A model generated the notes under the pieces. It had not been told where the DNA came from. It did no database searches and was given only the letters and a program-made list of their open reading frames with translations. 14,897 nt of DNA from JBBTQE01 sp038065775. Its GTDB lineage: Bacteria > Patescibacteriota > Patescibacteriia > Magasanikbacterales > GWA2-37-8. Positions 1 to 6,296 of this stretch are shown here, piece by piece; position 1 is the stretch's first letter, and every line of letters starts with the position of its first letter. The position numbers and the translations under genes are program-made. The stretch covers positions 1 through 14,897 of the forward strand of contig JBBTQE010000032.1 in assembly GCA_038065775.1 (NCBI GenBank), written 5' to 3'.

Positions 1-700
1 GCAAGTCGTCAAAGCCGGCTATGTTTTTCCCGGTTCCAAGCGCGGCCCCGAATTGCAAAATTTTTCCGGTTTTTTTGTCGTATTTGGTTAATTTTTTTGC
101 CGCGGACTGAAATTCTTCCCAATTTTTTGGCGGTTCGGGTATGCCCGCTTTATCAAATAAATCTTTATTGTAGTACAAAGCCATTGTGTCCAGGGAAAGA
201 GGCAGGCCGTAAATTTTTCCGTTGACTATGACATCGTTTTTAACGGCCGACACATACTCCCTGTCAATCTGCAAAGCTGTCGGTAAAATAACATCGCTTG
301 ATTTTACAACCGTGTTTGTGCCCAATGTGGTTTTTTCCACTCTGACTACAGTGTCCTTTACAGAAGCGGGCATCGTAGCGAGTTTACTTTGATAATTTTT
401 AACCCATCTGTTTCTTATGGAGATTATGTCCGGGCCTTTATCTTCGGCAAGCGCTTCCAAAAGCCGCGAATTAAATTCTTCAGAGCTGATTTGCCGCAAA
501 TTTACGGAAACATACGGCCTATCCGCGCGATATTTTGCCAACAACGACTGCAGAGCATCAACATCGTCAAAAACCGTCCAATATTCAACCGTCACAGGTC
601 GCATGGCTTGCTGTTGATCTTTGGAGAGACCCTTGCAACCAAAACCGGCGGTTGCCAACAGAACAGCTATTGAGAAAACAGGAAGTAATTTTTTTAGCAT
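1..700 (-). CDS. ABC transporter extracellular solute-binding lipoprotein (family 1), C-terminus cut by window edge
   Basis: About 233 residues are visible, starting at the ATG at 698-700 and still open at base 1. The N-terminus (MLKKLLPVFSIAVLL...) is a short basic stretch, a hydrophobic core and then GFGC with Cys22, which reads as a lipoprotein signal peptide, although GFG is a poor match to the usual LAG/LSG lipobox. The mature part contains VEYWTVFDD near residue 40 and later YYNKDLFDKAGIPEPPKNWEEF near residue 185. The latter is the signature of sugar- and oligosaccharide-binding proteins of the SBP_bac_1 type. The family delivers a solute to an ABC importer at the outer face of the membrane. 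The substrate cannot be told from this fragment, and the permease genes would lie to the left of the window. No Shine-Dalgarno sequence is visible. The rightward frames over this region are shadows. Confidence 0.87.
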   Translation of the reverse strand, partial: MLKKLLPVFSIAVLLATAGFGCKGLSKDQQQAMRPVTVEYWTVFDDVDALQSLLAKYRADRPYVSVNLRQISSEEFNSRLLEALAEDKGPDIISIRNRWVKNYQSKLATMPASVKDTVVRVEKTTLGTNTVVKSSDVILPTALQIDREYVSAVKNDVIVNGKIYGLPLSLDTMALYYNKDLFDKAGIPEPPKNWEEFQSAAKKLTKYDKKTGKILQFGAALGTGKNIAGFDDL

Positions 701-723
701 AAGCCAATGGACAGAACTATTCC

Positions 724-752
724 ATTATATCACACTTTTTAGGTATTTTATA
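724..752 (-). promoter_or_regulatory. Putative extended -10 promoter of the solute-binding protein gene
   Basis: The minus strand reads TGATATAAT at 724-732, a perfect extended -10 element (TGn plus TATAAT). The hexamer 17 bp upstream (747-752, TATAAA) is a poor -35, so the call depends on the extended -10. The predicted transcription start is near 717, giving a leader of about 17 nt. The -10 overlaps the galU stop codon (725-727). No terminator is visible between the two genes, so read-through from galU is also possible. Confidence 0.5.
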
Positions 753-1588
753 AATTCTCCTTTCAATTTATTGTCTCGTAGCGCAAAATCCACATTGGCT
801 TGAATATACCCAAGCTTGGAGCCGGTGTCATAATATATTCCATCGATTTTCCTCGCATAAATCGGCCTCTTTTTTAAAAGTTTGAAAATCGCGTCAACAA
901 GCCAAAGTTCGCCGCCTTTCCCTAGCTTGGTTTTTTCCAGCGCCTCAAAAATATCCGGAGTCAACACAAACCCCCCGAGACTGGCCAACCGTGAAGTGGC
1001 ATTCTTTGGACCTGGTTTTTCAACTATATTTTTAACCTGATACACATTTTCCTCCACCCACACCCCGTCTAAAATGCCATGTTTTTCAGTCCCGGCGTTG
1101 TCTACTTCGTAGGCTGTCAGAACCGGATCGCCATACTTTTCGTATGTCTCTAAAAGCTGTTTTAATTGCGGTTTTTTGGGGGCATAAAAAAACTCATCTC
1201 CCCACATCACGGCAAAAGGTTCATTGCCCAATATATTCTTCGCGCATAAAATCGGAGTGCCGTTGCCATAAGGACCTTTTTGGCGGATAAAAATAAAATT
1301 GGCCATGTCGGCAATTTTTTTGACCTCCTCCGCCATTTCTTCTTTGCCTTGTTTTTTTAACCAATTGATCAGCTCGTAATTCGGGCTGAAATGATCTTCA
1401 ACCGCGCGCTTGCTCGGACCGGTTACCATTATAATATCGGTAATGCCGGATTTAACCGCGTCTTCAACCACATACTGAATAATCGGCTTATCCACGATGG
1501 GCAACATCTCTTTTGGCTGGGCCTTTGTTGCCGGCAAAAAACGGGTGCCAAGACCGGCGACCGGAATGACTAATTTTCTTATCTTCAT
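725..1588 (-). CDS. galU: UTP--glucose-1-phosphate uridylyltransferase (GalU-like)
   Basis: This 287-residue cytoplasmic nucleotidyltransferase is close to the usual length of about 300. It makes UDP-glucose from UTP and glucose-1-phosphate for surface polysaccharide and glycan synthesis. The nucleotide-binding signature GLGTRFLPATK lies at residues 12-22 and is followed by KEMLPIVDKPIIQYVV. Further family landmarks are VEKP near residue 190, GGELWLVDAI near 228, and YDTGSKLGYIQA near 255. Two places depart from textbook GalU. The usual GLGHA segment reads GNGTP (in GPYGNGTPILCA), and the acidic loop reads MWGDEFF. The sugar specificity may therefore differ, although the C-terminal GalU landmarks argue for the same reaction. 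The start ATG is 22 nt downstream of a predicted transcription start, without a Shine-Dalgarno sequence. Confidence 0.9.
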   Translation of the reverse strand: MKIRKLVIPVAGLGTRFLPATKAQPKEMLPIVDKPIIQYVVEDAVKSGITDIIMVTGPSKRAVEDHFSPNYELINWLKKQGKEEMAEEVKKIADMANFIFIRQKGPYGNGTPILCAKNILGNEPFAVMWGDEFFYAPKKPQLKQLLETYEKYGDPVLTAYEVDNAGTEKHGILDGVWVEENVYQVKNIVEKPGPKNATSRLASLGGFVLTPDIFEALEKTKLGKGGELWLVDAIFKLLKKRPIYARKIDGIYYDTGSKLGYIQANVDFALRDNKLKGEFIKYLKSVI

Positions 1589-1616
1589 ATAAAAAAACGG
1601 TTAAAATTATGACTAA

Positions 1617-1645
1617 ATTATATCAAATGGAATATTTAATTTCAA
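1617..1645 (-). promoter_or_regulatory. Promoter of galU
   Basis: On the minus strand, TTGAAA (1640-1645) is followed after exactly 17 bp by TATAAT (1617-1622). The -10 is preceded by TGA, giving the extended form TGATATAAT at 1617-1625. Transcription should start near 1610, about 22 nt before the galU ATG. It lies in the 70-bp gap after the pilin operon. It is one of the two best-formed sigma-70-type promoters in the window. Confidence 0.72.
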
Positions 1646-1658
1646 GCGAAACGAGAAA

Positions 1659-3050
1659 CTAATTCACTTCCTCCCAACTGATTAAGTCGTATTCAGAACC
1701 CACCGGAAAACCCGGCGGCGGACTATATGTTAAATTCGCGTCGTAGGTGGAATTAGTATTGTTATATCCCGAAACCAACTGTCCTCCTTGGTTGACCCAG
1801 CTCCATGTCCAAACTTTATTTGTAACAACGGCGCCATACACATTCAAACTGTCTTTTCTGTCGTCCCCGCCCTCTCCGGAAAAATCATATCGTTTGGTCG
1901 CGCCATTTTGAGCAATCATGGCCGCGTCAATCGTAAGATCATCAGGCGACTCTTTCGGTATTAAAACACTTTGTTCGCCGATTAAACCCAAAACATGGCT
2001 GCCGTCTCGCGCCAGATAATTGATATTCCCATTTATTATTATGGATTTCCCCGCCGATGTTCCGACTGTTGCCCGGCCGTTGACTGTTCCGTCAACCCAA
2101 ACCATATCGTCAATATATATATATCCATTGGAGGGCATCGAATAGGTTGTCGTGGCTCCATAAGTGGCCGCGTCAATACATCGGACAACCCAGCTGCTTT
2201 CCCCGACATCTTTGCTTTTATAACAATTCGTCGTTAAAACCTTTCTTGCGCCCACAGTGCCGTCGCTTAAAAAAATCAAAGCCCAGCCTTGTTCGCCGGA
2301 TGAAGATAAGCTGATTCCGCCATCTTGCGAGGCATTTTTTATATCCGCCAAATTATCGGTGATGGCGCTGAAATCTTTTGCCGGGACAGGGAATTTCCAA
2401 TAACCGGTCGGCCCGCCGCTTCCCCAAATTCCATCCTTCAGCGAATTACTGCAACCATTGCCATGAAGAGGTTGGCAGTAATAACTCGGCACCGCGCTGG
2501 TAATAGACGCATCCGCAGTGCCGTCAAATCTTATTCCGCCATTTGCATGATATTTTCCGTGGATTACCTCGTCATCTCCAACCCAGGCGTCGCTGTTTGT
2601 AAGAAAAGCGTAGTCGGTCATTGAAGGAAAACCGATTCTCACTTTTATTGTTCTCCTGCTTTCCGGCTGATTAATAAGCCATCCGGTTGATGAAATAGTA
2701 ACAACGGTTGAACCAAGCGATGGCGCCGTGATATCTAAAGAATACTGACCGATTACGTTGCCATCCTTGTCGGTATAATTGTGCACATACGGCCCGGGGG
2801 TGCTGGTGCCGTTGCCGTCGTAATAATCAGTTTTGTCATGAGCCAGATGCCAGCGATAATAGTTTACTCCGGCATCTGCGATTTGAAATGCCAGCTCGCG
2901 ATTGTGTTTTCTTATTGACGCTCTGTTTTCGCTCACTCCATAACCGGCAACGCCGACAATAATAACAGTCATGCTGATCGTGCCAAAAATAATCGCGAAC
3001 AAAAGCAGATTTCCGCTCTTATCATTAACAAATTTTTTTAACAAAGACAT
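1659..3050 (-). CDS. PilX/GspK-like minor pilin with large beta-rich C-terminal domain
   Basis: The protein has 463 residues. After a short basic N-terminus (residues 1-13, ending KSG) a single hydrophobic helix spans about 14-36. It is followed by AFQIADAGVNYYRWHL (54-69), the hallmark of the PilX N-terminal family (A..iAeAGi). If prepilin peptidase cuts after Gly13, position +5 is Phe rather than Glu. Loss of Glu+5 is known from GspK-type tip minor pilins. The remaining 390 or so residues are beta-rich and low in charge, with features such as GLIGEQSVLIP and a closing PPPGFP...YDLISWEEV, resembling the DUF4900-type passenger of other PilX-like proteins. This is the last gene of the three-gene pilin operon, 4 nt after the preceding stop. 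A weak AAGGA lies 11 nt upstream of the ATG. It is probably a tip or priming subunit of a type IV pilus or pseudopilus. Confidence 0.75.
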   Translation of the reverse strand: MSLLKKFVNDKSGNLLLFAIIFGTISMTVIIVGVAGYGVSENRASIRKHNRELAFQIADAGVNYYRWHLAHDKTDYYDGNGTSTPGPYVHNYTDKDGNVIGQYSLDITAPSLGSTVVTISSTGWLINQPESRRTIKVRIGFPSMTDYAFLTNSDAWVGDDEVIHGKYHANGGIRFDGTADASITSAVPSYYCQPLHGNGCSNSLKDGIWGSGGPTGYWKFPVPAKDFSAITDNLADIKNASQDGGISLSSSGEQGWALIFLSDGTVGARKVLTTNCYKSKDVGESSWVVRCIDAATYGATTTYSMPSNGYIYIDDMVWVDGTVNGRATVGTSAGKSIIINGNINYLARDGSHVLGLIGEQSVLIPKESPDDLTIDAAMIAQNGATKRYDFSGEGGDDRKDSLNVYGAVVTNKVWTWSWVNQGGQLVSGYNNTNSTYDANLTYSPPPGFPVGSEYDLISWEEVN

Positions 3051-3054
3051 ACAT

Positions 3055-3651
3055 TTAATTATCCTTAAGGTTTCGGATCATCACCTTTGATTCTATATAA
3101 AAAGGAGTCGGCGATAAATTCGGATCCTCTTCAAGTTTTAGGATAATTCGCACGACTCTTATTGAGGCGACATCAATCGGCGATGATAGCGGGGTTTGTG
3201 AACCGGTAAAATTTTTATCATAATAAAAAAATACGGAACTTGTGCCATTGGCCATATCATGCGCGACATCGATTACGGTTTCGGTTGAGGACGAGTAAGC
3301 AAGCGGCGAGCCACTCGGCTTGATTATTCCCTTTTTTAAAATTGTGCTTGATACAAAATATCTGATTCTCTCTTTATAAGCATCACTGTCAATATTGCTA
3401 AAAAAAACTATTTGTGTTCCACTGGCCGACTCTATCGCGTATGATCCGATGCTTGAATCGCTCGCTTCCCTCAACTCTTTTGAAAAATCTTGGATAACTT
3501 TTCTGCCTTCATTTTGCGTTGCCAACTGTTCCCAAACTATCGCATTATTACGCCAGCTAACAAGAAAAACCTGAACAATCGCGCCCGCGATAAGAGCAAA
3601 AATTCCAACCGCCACAATAATTTCCAACAAAGTTATGCCCTTATTATTCAT
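3055..3651 (-). CDS. Type IV minor prepilin, PilW/PulJ-like
   Basis: This 198-residue prepilin has a very short leader, MNNKG. The cleavage site is G5|I6, followed by ITLLEIIVAVGIF with Glu at +5 (residue 10) and a hydrophobic helix over about 6-30. The globular part continues with WEQLATQNEGRKVIQDFSKELREA, as in PulJ/PilW-type minor pilins, then a small beta domain ending ...YIESKVMIRNLKDN. Its ATG follows the upstream pilin stop by one base (TAGTATG), so translation is probably coupled. The protein is exported to the inner membrane, processed by a PilD-type peptidase and built into the pilus or pseudopilus. No pilus motor or peptidase gene lies in the window, so the type of machine (adhesion, DNA uptake or secretion) is open. 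Confidence 0.82.
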   Translation of the reverse strand: MNNKGITLLEIIVAVGIFALIAGAIVQVFLVSWRNNAIVWEQLATQNEGRKVIQDFSKELREASDSSIGSYAIESASGTQIVFFSNIDSDAYKERIRYFVSSTILKKGIIKPSGSPLAYSSSTETVIDVAHDMANGTSSVFFYYDKNFTGSQTPLSSPIDVASIRVVRIILKLEEDPNLSPTPFYIESKVMIRNLKDN

Positions 3652-3652
3652 A

Positions 3653-5449
3653 CTATGACGGAGAAAGATTAAAAATTGCCTGAACCGTTGTGGTTACATC
3701 AATTGTGTCTGTTTTGGTTGTGTAGCCTGTGCGGCTAATCTCTATATCATAAGTCGCGGAAGGGACATTGCTAAAATATGCCTGCCCCGGAGGCGTGCAA
3801 CTGGCCGCGTAAGTGATAAAAACTTCGGATAATGTCGGGGTGTAGGAAGTGTCGCTAGTCTTTAAATAAACCTTGTAGCGCAAATACCTGTCGCCATCAT
3901 GAACACTGTTTATCAAAGTGCTGGTGGCGGTGTAATAAGTGCTGGTTGCGCCATCAGGGCCATAATAATTCCATTGGCTTGGCGAGGTTGTGTTGGAAGT
4001 CGCGATTTGAAAAGTTATTGGATTGCTTCCGGTTTGAGAGGGTTGCGAGGCCGGGGTAAAAACGATATTGTCATAATTTATAGCGCCTCCGAAATCAAAG
4101 GTTGATGATTCCAGCCAGCCGCTGGTTTGATATTGATTTCCAGATTTTCTTAATTTTAAATCCCCCTCCGGCGAGTCATCATCCGTGCTCCCGTCTTCAT
4201 TAAAATATTTTGTTATATTAACATAATTTACCTGTCCGCTTCCGCCGGACCAATCTGTCTGCCGCAAATACCCGACGCCGGTTAAAACCGACTGGTCATA
4301 ACTCGGTGAGTCATATAATCTGACTGTGGCGTTTGAAAGCGGAAGGCCTGTTCCGGCGTCTTTAACTTGCGCCAAAAGCGAATTGCCATTCTTGTTAGCC
4401 ATAACTAATGTCGCGTTTTGTGTGAGGCCCGGGGTCATGTCAATTGGAAGCATTGGGATTGAACCGGCGATGTCGTATGTGGTTCCGGAAACCGTGAGGT
4501 GATATTTATCCCATTCCAAATTTGAAAAAGCATAATTGCCACTGCCGTTCGTGGTGATGTCATTTGAGTATTTATAGACTTGCGGGCTGGCGCCGATGAT
4601 TTTTTCTCCATGGACTGAAAATGGGACGCTCGCAAGAGCGGCGCAACTTTGATTTACCGTGCTTAAATTAAGATTTGTGAGCTGATCAATTTGAAAACTT
4701 ATTTCAGTAACCATTTGACTTACAATATTTGATGGCGGCTTGATCGGATTTGGAACTGACGCCGTGGAAGAAACCGTGTAATCGCTTGAGTAGCCGGATT
4801 TACTAACCCGTATGTGATAGCTTTGAGTTCCAGTCGGGGTATCAATTATTTGAACCATGCCGCTGTTGTCGGTTGTGTCATTAATTACAATCAACGAACT
4901 TGAAGCGGTGTTGGTAACATTTACCGCCGCGCCGACGACATCAAAACCGTTTACGTCAAAAACATGAATGAACAGCGAGCCATTTTGACTCGCGCCTTCA
5001 AGCGATTTGGGAGCGACTCTTGTGCTTAAAATAACCGGCGTTTGCTGTGGGCAATTTTGGCAAATCACGGAAATTTCAATGAGTTTATAATCAGCCGGAG
5101 AAGTGTCGGCGGGCGTAGAGGTGATTGTGCCATCAAAAGGATCGTCTATATTTCTAATCGTTGTCACGAGCGTGAAAGTTACGCCATTGCGAACCGTGGT
5201 GGTGCTGTTTGGCAGGACGCCGTTGGGGACGCCGTTTATTATGCCAACGCTTTCAAATGGAAGATTGCGCGCGATCTCAAGCTGTTCGTTGATAAGGGCG
5301 GTTTCTAAAATTCGTAATCGTGAAGAATACACCACCTTAAAAACTATGCTAATACCGCTATAGATTCCAAGCGCGAATAACAAAAACACTCCGGTCGCGA
5401 CCAAAACTTCAATGAGGGTGAAACCTTTTGTCCTCCTCCTAAACTTCAT
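3653..5449 (-). CDS. Very large PilV-like minor prepilin with carboxypeptidase-regulatory-like domains and a nested insert
   Basis: The protein has 598 residues, against about 150-200 for an ordinary minor pilin. The leader is MKFRRRTKG; cleavage after Gly9 gives FTLIEVLVATGVF with Glu at +5 (residue 14). The pilin helix and body (10-150) include NEQLEIARNLPFESVG, typical of PilV-like proteins. Three beta-sandwich repeats follow that resemble carboxypeptidase regulatory-like domains: about 157-250 (ending near SKSGYSS), 268-350, and a third starting GNSLLAQVKDAGTGLPLSNATVRLYD (355-380). The third finishes only at 551-597 (PPGQAYFSNVPSATYDIEISRTGYT), because a separate domain of about 140 residues (GWLESSTFDFGG...YLRYKVYLKTSDTSYTPTLSEVFITY) is inserted. 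It is the first gene of the pilin operon. The ATG coincides with the predicted transcription start, so the mRNA may be leaderless; the AGGAGGAGG just inside encodes Arg4-Arg6. An exposed adhesive pilus tip is a reasonable inference. Confidence 0.82.
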   Translation of the reverse strand: MKFRRRTKGFTLIEVLVATGVFLLFALGIYSGISIVFKVVYSSRLRILETALINEQLEIARNLPFESVGIINGVPNGVLPNSTTTVRNGVTFTLVTTIRNIDDPFDGTITSTPADTSPADYKLIEISVICQNCPQQTPVILSTRVAPKSLEGASQNGSLFIHVFDVNGFDVVGAAVNVTNTASSSLIVINDTTDNSGMVQIIDTPTGTQSYHIRVSKSGYSSDYTVSSTASVPNPIKPPSNIVSQMVTEISFQIDQLTNLNLSTVNQSCAALASVPFSVHGEKIIGASPQVYKYSNDITTNGSGNYAFSNLEWDKYHLTVSGTTYDIAGSIPMLPIDMTPGLTQNATLVMANKNGNSLLAQVKDAGTGLPLSNATVRLYDSPSYDQSVLTGVGYLRQTDWSGGSGQVNYVNITKYFNEDGSTDDDSPEGDLKLRKSGNQYQTSGWLESSTFDFGGAINYDNIVFTPASQPSQTGSNPITFQIATSNTTSPSQWNYYGPDGATSTYYTATSTLINSVHDGDRYLRYKVYLKTSDTSYTPTLSEVFITYAASCTPPGQAYFSNVPSATYDIEISRTGYTTKTDTIDVTTTVQAIFNLSPS

Positions 5450-5455
5450 GATGAT

Positions 5456-5484
5456 ATTATAGCATAATTTTGCGCCTTTTTCAC
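5456..5484 (-). promoter_or_regulatory. Extended -10 promoter of the minor-pilin operon, predicted leaderless start
   Basis: The minus strand reads TGCTATAAT at 5456-5464, an extended -10. The hexamer 17 bp upstream is GTGAAA (5479-5484), three matches to TTGACA. Counting 7 nt from the -10 puts the transcription start on the A of the pilin ATG (5449), so little or no leader is expected. Confidence 0.6.
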
Positions 5485-5506
5485 TCCTGTTAATTACTGG
5501 GAATGA

Positions 5507-5560
5507 GTCCGCGCTTAGCGGGACGAGGCCTGACGCAATTACTCAAGTCCTTGGACTTGA
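5507..5560. other. Two tandem hairpins in the divergent intergenic region
   Basis: Hairpin A (5507-5524) pairs GTCC-CGC with GCG-GGAC around a TTA loop, with a single bulged G at 5511. Hairpin B (5543-5560) pairs TCAAGTC with GACTTGA around CTTG, which can also close to a UU loop. Neither is followed by a T tract on either strand, so they are not ordinary terminators. They lie between the divergent promoters of the pilin operon and the HNH gene. They could be a REP-type or MITE-like repeat, an operator or a small RNA; the window holds no second copy to decide. Confidence 0.5.
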
Positions 5561-5639
5561 ATTCTGAAAAATAATGTGGTAGTATCTTACAAGAAATTGA
5601 AAAACATTATAATTTTGGTAGACGCATGAAGTATCCACA

Positions 5640-5668
5640 TTGCGCAGCTTCTGCCTTTATGGTATAAT
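5640..5668 (+). promoter_or_regulatory. Extended -10 promoter of the HNH gene, very short leader
   Basis: TGGTATAAT at 5660-5668 is an extended -10. TTGCGC (5640-5645) lies 17 bp upstream as a -35 with TTG conserved. The transcription start would fall at 5675-5676, only 2-3 nt before the ATG at 5678, so the message is essentially leaderless. The tRNA behind the HNH gene has no clear promoter of its own and may depend on this one. Confidence 0.6.
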
Positions 5669-5677
5669 TCTGTCCAT

Positions 5678-6169
5678 ATGACAAAGAAAAAATCATGGAC
5701 AGAAGAACAACTAAGAAAAGCGGCGGGAGAATCAACGAGTGTGAGACAAGTGATTAAAGCCTTGGGCCTAATAGAAGCTGGCGGAAATTACGCGCAGATA
5801 AAAAAATTTTTGAAAATTTACAAAGTGGACACTTCCCATTTTAGGGGAATAGGGTGGAATAAAGGAATGCGAGGAATCGGGGTGTTTAGAACAACTCTTC
5901 AAGAATTGCTTACAAGGAATAACTACTATCAAAGTTATAAATTAAAACGAAGGTTATTTGCGGCCGGATTAAAAAAACCGTTTTGTGAAATGTGCGGTTG
6001 GGCAAAAAAATCAAATGATGGAAGAGTGCCCCTCGAGCTTGACCATATTAACGGCGATAGATACGACAATCGTTTAGATAATCTACAAATTCTTTGTCCG
6101 AATTGTCACAGCTTGCAACCGACTCATAGAGGCAGAAATAAAAAAACTGGTTTAGCAAAAAACTTATAA
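5678..6169 (+). CDS. HNH endonuclease with N-terminal helical DNA-binding region
   Basis: The protein has 163 residues and is the only rightward protein gene in the window. Residues 6-62 (WTEEQLRKAA...VRQVIKALGL...GGNYAQIKKFL...VDTSHFRG..W) form the helical N-terminal region seen in many phage and mobile HNH proteins and probably bind DNA. Residues 101-145 form the HNH/zinc-ribbon nuclease: C103-E-M-C106, LELDHINGD with catalytic D122-H123, DNLQILCPNCH with N135, and C140/C143 for zinc, ending in H144. All the expected metal and catalytic residues are present, so it should be active. The family nicks or cuts DNA, often in homing or phage defence, but no target can be named. The stop codon ends 1 nt before tRNA-Leu. 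The start ATG is fixed by the promoter just upstream; no Shine-Dalgarno sequence is present. Confidence 0.88.
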   Translation: MTKKKSWTEEQLRKAAGESTSVRQVIKALGLIEAGGNYAQIKKFLKIYKVDTSHFRGIGWNKGMRGIGVFRTTLQELLTRNNYYQSYKLKRRLFAAGLKKPFCEMCGWAKKSNDGRVPLELDHINGDRYDNRLDNLQILCPNCHSLQPTHRGRNKKTGLAKNL

Positions 6170-6170
6170 T

Positions 6171-6252
6171 GGTCCAGTGGCGGAACTGGTATACGCACAG
6201 CACTTAAAATGCTGCGCCGAAAGGCATGTGGGTCCGACTCCCACCTGGACCA
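6171..6252 (+). tRNA. trnL(uaa): tRNA-Leu (anticodon UAA)
   Basis: This is an 82-nt class II tRNA. The acceptor stem pairs GGTCCAG (6171-6177) with CTGGACC (6245-6251), and the discriminator is A6252. The D arm is GCG...CGC with GG in the loop. The anticodon stem pairs CAGCA with TGCTG around CTTAAAA, giving anticodon UAA. The long variable arm is GCC-GAAA-GGC and the T stem GTGGG/CCCAC. The CCA end is not encoded (CAA follows). The T loop is TCCGACT, so position 55, normally U/pseudouridine, is C. There is no intron, although this tRNA family is a classic group I intron host. Confidence 0.95.
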
Positions 6253-6254
6253 CA

Positions 6255-6291
6255 AAAAAACAGCTCCGATATTACGTTAGAGCTGTTTTTT
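6255..6291. terminator. Bidirectional rho-independent terminator
   Basis: CAGCTC (6261-6266) pairs with GAGCTG (6280-6285), and the stem extends through AAAAAA (6255-6260) with TTTTTT (6286-6291). The T run on each strand gives a terminator for the rightward HNH/tRNA unit. It serves equally for the leftward nrdJ-adenosyltransferase operon, whose last stop codon is at 6297-6299. Confidence 0.88.
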
Positions 6292-6296
6292 AAACT

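Noticed and set aside
389..673. 94-codon rightward open frame near the left edge
   Set aside because: Opposite the solute-binding protein frame, which has a signal peptide and family motifs.
1646..1668. Terminator after the pilin operon
   Set aside because: Only a weak 6-bp stem with a G-U pair and 11-nt loop, with no T tract.
6165..6170. TATAAT immediately before tRNA-Leu as its promoter
   Set aside because: It would start transcription about 7 nt inside the mature tRNA, so it cannot produce a full-length tRNA. The bases belong to the end of the HNH gene.
6171..6252. Group I intron in tRNA-Leu(UAA), as in many bacteria
   Set aside because: The anticodon stem and loop are contiguous; there is no insert.
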